Positions 35,272 through 43,793 of a stretch of DNA of 64,000 nucleotides are shown piece by piece. The notes beneath the pieces are model-generated. The model was not told the origin of the DNA, ran no database searches, and worked only from the letters and a program-made list of their open reading frames with translations. The position numbers were made by a program, and so were the translations under genes. Each line of letters starts with the position of its first letter. Position 1 is the stretch's first letter. Source of the DNA: Bacillus sp. BGMRC 2118 (GTDB lineage: Bacteria > Bacillota > Bacilli > Bacillales > SA4); contig VTTJ01000007.1 in NCBI GenBank assembly GCA_008364785.1, forward strand, positions 1-64,000, written 5' to 3'.

Positions 35272-36969
35272 ATGAAAAGACTCGCTCAATATTTTCGCTC
35301 ATTACAATCTGGACAGTCTTCTTACAATATGATTTATGAAGACCCGATTTACTGGAATAATAATGTTGCCTATTACATTGAACGGACAAATAAACTAACA
35401 TTGGATAAACCATGTATCACCATAAAGATACCTTTTGACTGTATCGGCTTAGATGAAAATATAGATCAAGTTGTTCTCTCAGATTTTGCATTAAGAGAAT
35501 GGGTTTCTCATAATGAGGCATTAAATCAATTGATTTATAACCGGTCACGTACTGATAAAGAAAATGGTGCTTTTTATTGTTTTCGTCCCACCAATGTGGT
35601 ATTGCAACGAAATGCCTCGTATGTTGAAGTCATCTTGGGAAAATGGTATTTATGCGTAATGATTACAGTTCAACTTCCATTCAAGAATAATAATAAAGCT
35701 ATGCGAATGCTCTGCAAAATGCTTCCAAAAGAAGTGGAGGAGTTTATTGCCAATTTTGACCTCATCAAATTAAATGCTGCATATGAATTGGTAAAAAAAC
35801 AAAATATGATTCGTGAATGGCTGAAATCTAGTGATTATTGTGCATTTATTGGGAACGGTAGCATTTTGCCAAGAAACAAAAACAACAACGGTCCATTAGA
35901 AGGTGCCATGCCTTTTACTTCCCCGGAGAATAGTGAAATTGAAATTTGTGGTTTACAAGGAATGGGAATAAAACAGGGGGTGACGGTCATCACCGGCGGT
36001 GGTTATTCGGGTAAAAGTACATTGCTAGATTCACTTAATTCTGGTATTTACAATCATATCTTAGGAGACGGACGAGAATTTGTGATTACAGATCAAAGTG
36101 CAATGGAAATATCTGCAGAGGAAGGACGTTCCATTAAAAATATTAATATCACGCCTTTCATTAAATGGGTACCCAATAGTTCGGCTGAACAGTTTTCGAC
36201 TGACTACGCTTCAGGTTCCACATCTCAAGCCGCAAATATTATGGAGGCGATTAACTTCGGATGTAAGCTTCTTCTTATTGATGAAGACAGAAGTGCGACG
36301 AATTTTATGATTCAAGACATCAAAATGCGTTCATTAATCAAGCACGAACCCATTACACCTTTTACGGAACGTGTCAGAGAGCTTTATGAAACTATTGGCG
36401 TATCTTCGATTCTAGTTATTGGTGGCAGCGGTGAATTTTTATCAGTTGCTGATCAAATCATTCTGATGGACAATTTCGTGCCAGAAAACGTAACCCAGGA
36501 AGCAAAAAAATTATGTGTACACGACAAACCAAGAGAACGTATCCCCTTAACAAAATGGAAGATAGAAAGAAAAATAACCACCAATCACTTTACGAGCTAT
36601 CCACAGGGAAGTGGAACAGAAAAATTAATGGTTTCACCCATGGGCTACATGATGATAGGTGACGAACAGATTGATATCAGAGGACTTTACAATATCACAT
36701 CAGACGCCCAACTTGCAGCAATTGCCTTTTTAATTCGTAAAATAGCTGTAAGTAATCAGGATCACGTCATCATTCTTCATGAAAAGATCAAACAAGCTCT
36801 CGATGATATGGAGGAAAAAGGAGTGGATATTGTATTTTCTGGCTTTTTCCCTGGTTTCGACAGATGGCTAGAATTACCTAGAATTAATGAAGTATTATCT
36901 GTATTAAACAGAATGAAGCATTTGGATTTTATTCAGCTTGAGCCCTCTAACACCTCTAATTACAAATAA
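35272..36969 (+). CDS. ABC-class ATPase (PF09818/COG3044 type)
   Basis: A 565-residue P-loop ATPase of the stand-alone ABC class. Walker A is GGGYSGKST (242-250), the signature-like stretch DYASGSTSQAANIMEAI follows, then Walker B KLLLIDEDRSATNFM and a switch region (ILVIGGSGEFLSVAD). The N-terminal part (LPKEVEEFIANFD) and the C-terminal helical part fit the family. There is no transmembrane partner, so it is not a transporter; a trypanosome relative, MRB1590, binds RNA. AAAGGATGATGC precedes the ATG. The role in bacteria is unknown; the attenuator suggests a link to translation. Confidence 0.88.
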   Translation: MKRLAQYFRSLQSGQSSYNMIYEDPIYWNNNVAYYIERTNKLTLDKPCITIKIPFDCIGLDENIDQVVLSDFALREWVSHNEALNQLIYNRSRTDKENGAFYCFRPTNVVLQRNASYVEVILGKWYLCVMITVQLPFKNNNKAMRMLCKMLPKEVEEFIANFDLIKLNAAYELVKKQNMIREWLKSSDYCAFIGNGSILPRNKNNNGPLEGAMPFTSPENSEIEICGLQGMGIKQGVTVITGGGYSGKSTLLDSLNSGIYNHILGDGREFVITDQSAMEISAEEGRSIKNINITPFIKWVPNSSAEQFSTDYASGSTSQAANIMEAINFGCKLLLIDEDRSATNFMIQDIKMRSLIKHEPITPFTERVRELYETIGVSSILVIGGSGEFLSVADQIILMDNFVPENVTQEAKKLCVHDKPRERIPLTKWKIERKITTNHFTSYPQGSGTEKLMVSPMGYMMIGDEQIDIRGLYNITSDAQLAAIAFLIRKIAVSNQDHVIILHEKIKQALDDMEEKGVDIVFSGFFPGFDRWLELPRINEVLSVLNRMKHLDFIQLEPSNTSNYK

Positions 36970-37050
36970 GATTAATTCACTTGATAATCCAGAATAGTTA
37001 TGTTTATTTAGTGAAACAAGCATTTACGATGGAATCCTCCAAAAAATTAA

Positions 37051-37188
37051 AAGGGCACTAACAATGTTTTAAGCACAAGAGGAGTTGAAACCCTAATCCG
37101 TCGTTATTTTTGAACTACAGCAGGATTCCATGATACGGTCGTGGAAGTATTCATTGATCAGGCGTATTTGGTGAACGCTAATGGGTAA
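37051..37188 (+). pseudogene. Possible gene remnant with an internal TGA
   Basis: One frame is open from 37051 to 37188 except for a TGA at 37111-37113. The residues after it (TTAGFHDTVVEVFIDQAYLVNANG) look protein-like, and those before it (VLSTRGVETLIRRYF) do too. There is no start codon or ribosome binding site. No family is recognised, so I treat it as a decayed C-terminal fragment. I do not consider it a selenoprotein because nothing around the TGA resembles a redox site. Confidence 0.3.
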
Positions 37189-37225
37189 TAAAAATAGTAA
37201 ATCGTAATAAAAGGGAGATATGTTT

Positions 37226-37795
37226 ATGTCAGTTACGAAGAATAATCAAATAACTCAGGAAGAACGTGAAAAACTAATAGATGTGTTAAGAGTACGCTTT
37301 GAGAAGAATATGCACCGTCATAGTGACCTTGACTGGGACAACGTTCAATCTAGACTGGAAGCGAATACAGAAAAATTGTGGTCTCTTCATGAAATGGAAC
37401 GGACTGGCGGTGAGCCAGATGTAGTAGGATGTGATAAGGAGACTGGAGAATACATTTATTATGATTGTTCACCGGAGAGTCCTTTAGGCCGTAGAAGTGT
37501 GTGCTATGATCGTGAAGCACTAGAATCAAGAAAAAAGCACAAACCTGAAAATAGTGCAATTGAAATGGCAACTGAAATGGGAATTGAAATATTAACAGAA
37601 GAACAATACCGAGAACTTCAACAGCTAGATGAATTAGATAAGAAAACATCTAGCTGGGTTCATACACCTGTTAACATTAGAAAGCTAGGAGGGGCTATCT
37701 TTTGTGATCGTCGTTATAATACAATTTTCATGTATCACAATGGAGCAGACTCTTATTATGCTTCTAGAGGATTCCGTGGTGCACTAAGAGTATAA
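37226..37795 (+). CDS. DUF4256 family protein
   Basis: A 189-residue soluble protein of the DUF4256 family: R-RFEKNMHRH near the start, KLWSLHEMERTGGEPDVVG, YYDCSPESPLGRRSVCYD, TEMGIEILTEEQYRELQ, KTSSWVHTP and the closing YASRGFRGALRV. Function unknown. I chose the ATG at 37226, 8 nt after GGGAG; an ATG at 37220 is too close to that site. No operon partner is evident. Confidence 0.88.
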   Translation: MSVTKNNQITQEEREKLIDVLRVRFEKNMHRHSDLDWDNVQSRLEANTEKLWSLHEMERTGGEPDVVGCDKETGEYIYYDCSPESPLGRRSVCYDREALESRKKHKPENSAIEMATEMGIEILTEEQYRELQQLDELDKKTSSWVHTPVNIRKLGGAIFCDRRYNTIFMYHNGADSYYASRGFRGALRV

Positions 37796-37847
37796 GTTAA
37801 AGAAAATAGATACTAATACTAGAACAAAGATTGTATGATTACTTTAT

Positions 37848-37991
37848 ATGTATAGTTTTACACATCAAGACGCTAATCTTTCATGCGTAGGCTTAATGAC
37901 AGAGGAAAAACCTGAAGTTATTGCTTACATACAAGAAGGAGTAGCGTCTTTTTTCTTGAATTATTACTACATTGGGGAATTGCTGAATTAG
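37848..37991 (+). CDS. Possible 47-residue protein or remnant
   Basis: An ATG-initiated frame of 47 codons (MYSFTHQDANLSCVGLMTEE, then KPEVIAYIQEGVASFFLNYY). The composition is protein-like, but there is no clear ribosome binding site. The same DNA also contains GACGCTA / TAGCGTC arms with TTTTTTC after the second, which could be a terminator-like RNA structure. I cannot decide between a small gene, a remnant and a structured transcript. Confidence 0.3.
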   Translation: MYSFTHQDANLSCVGLMTEEKPEVIAYIQEGVASFFLNYYYIGELLN

Positions 37992-38018
37992 TACAGTAAC
38001 GAAAGGAGAAGAACTTAT

Positions 38019-38405
38019 TTGAAAAAAGCTATTAGTCTTATTGCAATAGTAATGCTTCTAAGTTTTATAGTATACGTAAATGTATACAATGGTTTTGCAA
38101 AACCACAGAGTATAACCATACAGAAGTTTGATGAACCCTTTGGAGAGGGAACGACAATCATGGATAAAAAAGAAATTTCATCGGTCATTGGAATTTTCAA
38201 TCGAGCTAATTACCTTCGAAATGTTGAATACAAGCTAGCTAAGCAACCGACATATAAAATAAGATTGAACAATCAAGATGGGGAGAGTGAAATTATCCAT
38301 ATATATGAAGAGTTTGACAAAAAAACAACTCTACTAATCAGCTTAGAAAGAGGCTACTTCAAAATAAATACTAAACAATCGAACAAGATTATAGAACTAT
38401 ATTAG
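38019..38405 (+). CDS. Membrane-anchored or secreted hypothetical protein
   Basis: A 128-residue protein with an N-terminal hydrophobic segment (KAISLIAIVMLLSFIVYVNV) and a basic, beta-rich extracellular part. It has no lipobox and no clear signal peptidase site, so it may stay anchored. The start is a TTG after GAAAGGAGAAG. No family was recognised. It stands alone. Confidence 0.65.
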   Translation: MKKAISLIAIVMLLSFIVYVNVYNGFAKPQSITIQKFDEPFGEGTTIMDKKEISSVIGIFNRANYLRNVEYKLAKQPTYKIRLNNQDGESEIIHIYEEFDKKTTLLISLERGYFKINTKQSNKIIELY

Positions 38406-38584
38406 TAACAAATTAGTAACAACTGAATGGAATTTTTGAGAGTGAGGATAACATACAATAAACAATTACTGATTATTTAATAGGATTTAATAGTTTTTAT
38501 TTGAGAAAGGTTTACTTGGTCCTTAAGGTGGCGTTAAGCCCTTGAGTGAAAGAATTTATCACAATGGGAAGAAGTGGATGCACA

Positions 38585-39757
38585 ATGAGTAAAAAGGTCA
38601 TCATTATTGGAGCGGGTATAGGAGGTTTATTTACAGCTATCTCATTAATCGAAAAAGGTTTTCAGGTTAAAGTATATGAAAAGGCAACTCAATTTGGCAA
38701 TGTTGGGGCAGGAATTGTGCTTGGAGCGAATGCAATTCATGCCTTAGGGACGTTAAGGTTAGACAAACTAGTAAAAGCACATGGAGCAAAAGTAGGAACA
38801 GCAGAAATACGTAATTGGGATGGGAGCGTGATTTTTGAACTTCCTACTAGAAAGCAAGCAGATCGGTATGGTACACATAGTTACCTTATTAAACGATCAA
38901 CATTACTCGCTATACTTCTGGAACAGTTGGATACCCAGCCTATTATTTCCCTAAATAAAAATCTGCATAAGATTTCACAAAATCAGAATAATGTAACTGC
39001 TTATTTTACTGATGGTACATATGATGAAGCAGATATTTTGATTGGGGCAGATGGTATAAACTCCATTGTACGCGAACAATTATTTGGTGAAAGAGAACTT
39101 CGTTATTCCGGGTACACTGCTTTTAGAGGAATATGTGACATGGTTGAACCAAGTCATCCACTGGAGGACGGTGGTGGTTTCGAAGTATGGGGAAAAGGAA
39201 AAAGGTTCGGATACTCGTATCTTGGAGATGGCAAAGTTTATTGGTTTGCTGCTATAAACTCACAAGCTGGTAAACGTATTGACCGAGAAGAAAGAAAAGA
39301 AATCGTAAGAAAATATTTTGAAACTTGCTATCCTCCAGTTCAACAAACCATTGAAGTAACTGAGAGTTCTTCCATTTTACATCATGATATTTTTGACCTT
39401 AAACCGTTAAAACAGTGGAGTCAGGGCAGAATAACACTTTTAGGAGATGCTGCTCATCCTATGCTACCTAACTTAGGGCAAGGAGGTGCTCAGGCAATGG
39501 AGGATGCAATTGTGTTGACCCATGTCTTGCAAAATAACTCGAGTGTGGAAGAAGCCCTATTGGTGTATGAGAATACACGAAAAAGAAGAACACAAACAGT
39601 GGTAAACCAATCGAGAAAAATGGGCAGACTGGTTCAACTTGAAAGTTCTATCTTAATGATTGGGAGAAACACTTTCCTAAAGTACGTACCTAAGGAAATG
39701 CTCACTACTCAACTTGATTGGGTACTTGGCTATAAGGTTGATAGGGAACTACAATAA
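38585..39757 (+). CDS. FAD-dependent monooxygenase
   Basis: A 390-residue class A flavin monooxygenase. The dinucleotide motif IIGAGIGGLFTAISLIEKG is at the N-terminus, followed by GADGINSIVR (DG motif) and GDAAHPMLPNLGQGGAQAMEDA (GD motif). It resembles salicylate or 4-hydroxybenzoate hydroxylase-type enzymes; the substrate is not known. I chose the ATG at 38585 behind GGAAGAAGTGG; an upstream frame extension lacks a better site. It precedes the MarR/MMPL pair but has its own 190 nt gap. Confidence 0.88.
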   Translation: MSKKVIIIGAGIGGLFTAISLIEKGFQVKVYEKATQFGNVGAGIVLGANAIHALGTLRLDKLVKAHGAKVGTAEIRNWDGSVIFELPTRKQADRYGTHSYLIKRSTLLAILLEQLDTQPIISLNKNLHKISQNQNNVTAYFTDGTYDEADILIGADGINSIVREQLFGERELRYSGYTAFRGICDMVEPSHPLEDGGGFEVWGKGKRFGYSYLGDGKVYWFAAINSQAGKRIDREERKEIVRKYFETCYPPVQQTIEVTESSSILHHDIFDLKPLKQWSQGRITLLGDAAHPMLPNLGQGGAQAMEDAIVLTHVLQNNSSVEEALLVYENTRKRRTQTVVNQSRKMGRLVQLESSILMIGRNTFLKYVPKEMLTTQLDWVLGYKVDRELQ

Positions 39758-39852
39758 ATACTTATAGCTTTGGGTCAAAGGTGAAATAAATCACCTTGGA
39801 ATGAGTCCTTATATCGAATAAGAAAGGACAAAATATTCATTTACCATATGTG

Positions 39853-39930
39853 TTGACAGTAAGTTACGTCACATTTTAAAATATGCAGGTAAATAGTTCA
39901 ACAGTTTAACAATTAAATAATGAAACTATT
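39853..39930 (+). promoter_or_regulatory. Promoter and possible operator of the marR-MMPL operon
   Basis: TTGACA (39853-39858), 18 nt spacer, TAAAAT (39877-39882). Downstream, AATAGTT and AACTATT form an inverted repeat at about 39891-39930, and GTTCAACAGTTTAAC is an imperfect dyad. A MarR repressor site in this region is plausible, but no operator was proven. Confidence 0.5.
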
Positions 39931-39946
39931 AGGAGGTGAAGGATGA

Positions 39947-40408
39947 ATGCCAGAAAAGCATATTCAGGAAATTGTAAATAAGTATATTGCTCTGTCTTTT
40001 TCGGTAAATAAAATAGGTGAGGCACTTGTGAAAGAACAACTTGACTGTGACCTAACTAGTGAACAACATTATATGCTTCGCTATATTTATCAAAAGAAAA
40101 TATGTACCTCGTCTGAACTGGCTGAAGTATTTTCTGTGAAGAAGAGTGCAATAACAGCGATTATTACCCGCATGTGGACAAAAGGTTTTATTAAACGGAC
40201 GAGAGATGAAAATGATCGTCGCGTTGTATACTTAACGCTAACAGACAAAGGAAATACGCTTTATTTAGAAACAGAAGAAAGAATTCATAAACTGGTAGAA
40301 TCTATTATATCTAAGTTCGAACAAGCAGAAGTTGAAGACTTTATTAAGTCATACGAAAAGTTACATGAATTACTTGTACAAACAAAGAACGTTCAATTGG
40401 AGGGTTAA
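39947..40408 (+). CDS. MarR-family transcriptional regulator (YdgG-like)
   Basis: A 153-residue winged-helix protein. The recognition helix (CTSSELAEVFSVKKSAITAIITRM) and wing (GFIKRTRDENDRRVVYLTLTDKG) are typical MarR. It is followed 4 nt later by an MMPL transporter, as in the B. subtilis ydgG-ydgH pair. It is expected to repress this operon in response to a ligand. TAGGAGGTGAAGGATGA precedes the ATG. Confidence 0.9.
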   Translation: MPEKHIQEIVNKYIALSFSVNKIGEALVKEQLDCDLTSEQHYMLRYIYQKKICTSSELAEVFSVKKSAITAIITRMWTKGFIKRTRDENDRRVVYLTLTDKGNTLYLETEERIHKLVESIISKFEQAEVEDFIKSYEKLHELLVQTKNVQLEG

Positions 40409-40411
40409 CTC

Positions 40412-43400
40412 ATGTATGCAATAATAAAAAATAAATGGTTTGTGTTAGTAGGGTGGATTGTTCTTATTGTTGGTTTATTTTTCATTGCTCCTAACATGGC
40501 TGACCTTGTTCGTGAAAAGGGTCAAATTGATGTGCCTGAAGGATATTCCTCATCCATGGCTTCAGAGATCATGGAAGGAGTGCAAAAACAGGAAGGAGGA
40601 GGCGATGATACACAAGTCGCCCTTGTATTTCATAGTGATAAGAAGCTAACCAAGAATGAAATAAAAGAGGCACAGAAGGCAATTCGCTTGTTGGAAGAGG
40701 ACAAAGACGAAATCGGTATAACAAACATTGTTACTCATTTCAATGAAAAAGCTCTCGAAGAACAGCTTGTATCAAACGATGGAAAGGCGATTCTATCCTC
40801 CATAACGTTAGAATGGAACGAACGAGAACCAAAAGAAGTAACGGAAGTTCTTTACGAAACAATTAAAGATGTAAAGGTAGATCATGATTACACAAGTAAC
40901 TGGTTAATTAATGAAGATTTGATGACAAGCTCTCAGGAGGGATTAAAGAAGACAGAAGGAATCACGGTTGTTTTCATTCTAATAGTTCTACTTTTAGTTT
41001 TCCGATCTGTTGTTGCACCAATTATCCCATTATTAACAGTTGGATTTTCTTACTTGGCAGCCCAATCAATTGTGTCAATATTGGTTGATAAGGTTGACTT
41101 TCCAGTTTCCAGCTACACGCAAATTTTCCTGGTAGCTGTATTGTTTGGAATTGGTACAGATTATTGTATTCTTTTGCTTAGTCGGTATAAAGAAGAACTT
41201 ACTCAACATGAAAATCGAGCAGATGCAATAGTTGCAACCTACAAAAATGCTGGACGTACAGTGTTTTTCAGTGGGCTGGCTGTTATGATTGGTTTTGCTG
41301 CAATTGGATTTTCTCAGTTTGTACTGTATCAATCTGCAGCAGCGGTCGCAGTGGGTGTAGGACTTTTATTACTTGCTCTATTTACCGTTGTCCCATTTTT
41401 TATGGCAGCACTCGGCGGAAAGATCTTTTGGCCGTCAAAGAGTACTGCTGAGCATGGAGAAAGCAAGCTTTGGGGTGTAGTTGGTCAGTTCTCATTAAAA
41501 CGTCCTTTGATCGCACTTCTTATTGTAGCAGCGGTATGTGTACCGTTTTTAGTGACGTACGATGCAGAACTTTCATACAACTCATTAGAAGAAATAAGTG
41601 GAGACGTACACTCAATCCGTGCGTTTAATGCGATTGCAGATAGTTTTGGACCAGGTGAATCGATGCCGACTCAAATTGTCTTAAAGAATGATGAAGAAAT
41701 GGACTCGGTAGAATATATAAATTTAGTAGAAAAAATCAGTAAACAATTAGAACGCGTTCCATTAGTGGATACGGTACGATCCGTTACAAGACCAACAGGA
41801 GAACCGATTGAGGATTTCCTAATAAAGAAACAGGCAGAAACATTAAACGAAGGTCTTGGTGAAGGGAAAAAAGGACTCAATCAAATAAGTGACGGCTTAC
41901 GAGAAGCGAGCGATGGCCTAACAAGCTCTGCTCCGCAGCTAGAAGAGGCAACTGCAGGGATAGGTGAGCTAGTAAATGGTACGTCAAAGGTTCAATCTGG
42001 TTTATCCGAAATTCAATCAAATCTTTCAAAAATTGAAGATGGTATACTTCAGGGGGCAGCAGGTTCTACGCAAATAAAATCGGAACTTGAAAAAGCAAAG
42101 TCTGGTGCAGAACAGCTGTTAGCAGAATATAAGAATCTCTCTGGTAACTACTCTAAGATGAGTTCAGGATTAAAAGAGCTTTCTGCAGCACTTTCTGCGA
42201 CTAATCAATACTTTGCTGACCTGGAGTCAAAATATCCAGAGCTGCAAACAGATGTTTCTTATCAAGGACTGAAGGGAACTATTCTTGGAGCAGCGGGTCA
42301 ACCGGGAGTTCAGGAAGAGTTAGTAGCCATAGTTAGTGGAATGTCACAAGCAACTACTGGCTTTGATGTAGTAAATGCAAATCAGCAGACGTTTATATTC
42401 GGATTAGATCAATTTATTGAAGGAATTAATCAACAGATCATTGCGTTAGATACATTAGCAACTGGACAAGGGAAAATTGTTGCTAATATACCAGGTGCCA
42501 TATCTGGATTAGCAGATATTAAAAGTGGTCAACAACAACTGGCAGCTGGATTCGGTGAATTAGGTGGCCAATTAGGTCAACTTACAGAAGGGTTAAATCA
42601 GAGTGTGGAGGGTCTAGATCAAATTTCTGATGGACTAACCTCAGCGCAGGAATATATAAAAGGACTCTCAGAAAATGAAAATGGAGCTTACTATCTTCCT
42701 CCAGAAGTTCTTGAAAGCAAAGACTTTGAACAAGTACTTGATACGTACATGTCCGAAAATCGAAAGGTAATGACAATTGATGTAATCTTTGAAGCAAACC
42801 CATATTCCAACGAGGCAATTAATCAAGTCGGAAAGATTAACGAGGTGGTAAAGAATGCCACGATGAATACAAAACTAGAGAACGCCGTAGTTGCAGTTGG
42901 TGGAGTAACGAGAACCAACGCAGACCTAGATGCCATCTCAGGAGAGGACTATTCCCGAACAGTTATCTTGATGCTAGTTGGGATTAGTATTATCTTGGTT
43001 ATTCTATTCCGTTCAATCATTATGCCGGTGTATATTATTGCTTCCTTAATCTTAACATTCTACACGTCTATGGGAATAAATGAAGCAATCTTTGTAAACA
43101 TTCTCGGTTATTCAGGTATTAGTTGGGCTGTTCCGTTTTTTGGGTTTGTTATTTTAATTGCTCTCGGAGTGGATTACAGTATCTTCTTAATGGATCGCTT
43201 TAATGAATACAAAGATATTTCGATTGGAGAAGCGATGTTAGAATCAATGAGGAAAATGGGAACGGTTATTATATCAGCAGCTGTGATTTTAGGCGGAACA
43301 TTTGCTGCAATGATGCCGTCTGGAATGTTATCACTGCTACAAATTGCATCAATTGTATTAGTTGGTCTATTCTTATATGCTTTAATCATTCTTCCGTTAT

Positions 43401-43465
43401 TCATACCGGTTATGGTAAAAACATTTGGAAAGGCGAACTGGTGGCCGTTTTTACGTGAGAAATAA
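40412..43465 (+). CDS. MMPL/RND-family transporter (YdgH-like)
   Basis: A 1017-residue MMPL transporter with two sets of transmembrane helices (about residues 10-30 and 180-340, then 840-1000) and two soluble loops. The second loop (about 480-760) contains repeated GL-S-GL and SDGL motifs with coiled-coil character. RND motifs GIGTDYCILLLSRYKEEL and GVDYSIFLMDRFNEY are visible. It probably exports lipids or drugs by proton motive force. It is longer than B. subtilis YdgH (885). The start follows the marR stop by 4 nt with GGAGG overlapping the end of marR. Confidence 0.9.
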   Translation: MYAIIKNKWFVLVGWIVLIVGLFFIAPNMADLVREKGQIDVPEGYSSSMASEIMEGVQKQEGGGDDTQVALVFHSDKKLTKNEIKEAQKAIRLLEEDKDEIGITNIVTHFNEKALEEQLVSNDGKAILSSITLEWNEREPKEVTEVLYETIKDVKVDHDYTSNWLINEDLMTSSQEGLKKTEGITVVFILIVLLLVFRSVVAPIIPLLTVGFSYLAAQSIVSILVDKVDFPVSSYTQIFLVAVLFGIGTDYCILLLSRYKEELTQHENRADAIVATYKNAGRTVFFSGLAVMIGFAAIGFSQFVLYQSAAAVAVGVGLLLLALFTVVPFFMAALGGKIFWPSKSTAEHGESKLWGVVGQFSLKRPLIALLIVAAVCVPFLVTYDAELSYNSLEEISGDVHSIRAFNAIADSFGPGESMPTQIVLKNDEEMDSVEYINLVEKISKQLERVPLVDTVRSVTRPTGEPIEDFLIKKQAETLNEGLGEGKKGLNQISDGLREASDGLTSSAPQLEEATAGIGELVNGTSKVQSGLSEIQSNLSKIEDGILQGAAGSTQIKSELEKAKSGAEQLLAEYKNLSGNYSKMSSGLKELSAALSATNQYFADLESKYPELQTDVSYQGLKGTILGAAGQPGVQEELVAIVSGMSQATTGFDVVNANQQTFIFGLDQFIEGINQQIIALDTLATGQGKIVANIPGAISGLADIKSGQQQLAAGFGELGGQLGQLTEGLNQSVEGLDQISDGLTSAQEYIKGLSENENGAYYLPPEVLESKDFEQVLDTYMSENRKVMTIDVIFEANPYSNEAINQVGKINEVVKNATMNTKLENAVVAVGGVTRTNADLDAISGEDYSRTVILMLVGISIILVILFRSIIMPVYIIASLILTFYTSMGINEAIFVNILGYSGISWAVPFFGFVILIALGVDYSIFLMDRFNEYKDISIGEAMLESMRKMGTVIISAAVILGGTFAAMMPSGMLSLLQIASIVLVGLFLYALIILPLFIPVMVKTFGKANWWPFLREK

Positions 43466-43475
43466 GAAGAATTCC

Positions 43476-43518
43476 AAAGACGCATGAATCCAGGGGGATT
43501 GATGCGTCTTTGTTTTTT
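43476..43518 (+). terminator. marR-MMPL terminator
   Basis: AAAGACGCAT-(16 nt)-ATGCGTCTTT followed by GTTTTTT. Confidence 0.9.
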
Positions 43519-43605
43519 ACTTTTGTTCAATATTGTAAAAAAACCACATCTATTACAGGTCGATTTCGAATATTAAGAATTGTTTAAAAATATTTAAAAA
43601 TACAA

Positions 43606-43635
43606 TTGACAAATTTATAAAATTCGAATTATTAT
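43606..43635 (+). promoter_or_regulatory. Promoter of the OppA-like gene
   Basis: TTGACA (43606-43611), 18 nt spacer, TATTAT (43630-43635). It gives a leader of about 150 nt with a CAGAACT / AGTTCTG hairpin (about 43682-43707) that lacks a T run. No riboswitch was recognised. Confidence 0.6.
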
Positions 43636-43793
43636 GAGTTATAGTCAATTTGTGGTAATCTCCCCAAGATTATACAAAGGCAGAACTTTAATATAAGAGT
43701 TCTGTCTGACTATCATAATTAGATTGTTTTGTTACACTAGATTCATTGAATGGTAGTGTTTCAAATAAATAAAATAAAAGGGGGAAGGATTAA

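Noticed and set aside
37111..37113. A second in-frame TGA as possible selenocysteine
   Set aside because: No start codon, no ribosome binding site, no redox motif around the TGA and no SECIS-like hairpin in position. A decayed fragment is the simpler reading.
43636..43793. Riboswitch in the 150 nt leader of the OppA-like gene
   Set aside because: Only a simple hairpin without a T run or a conserved aptamer core was seen.
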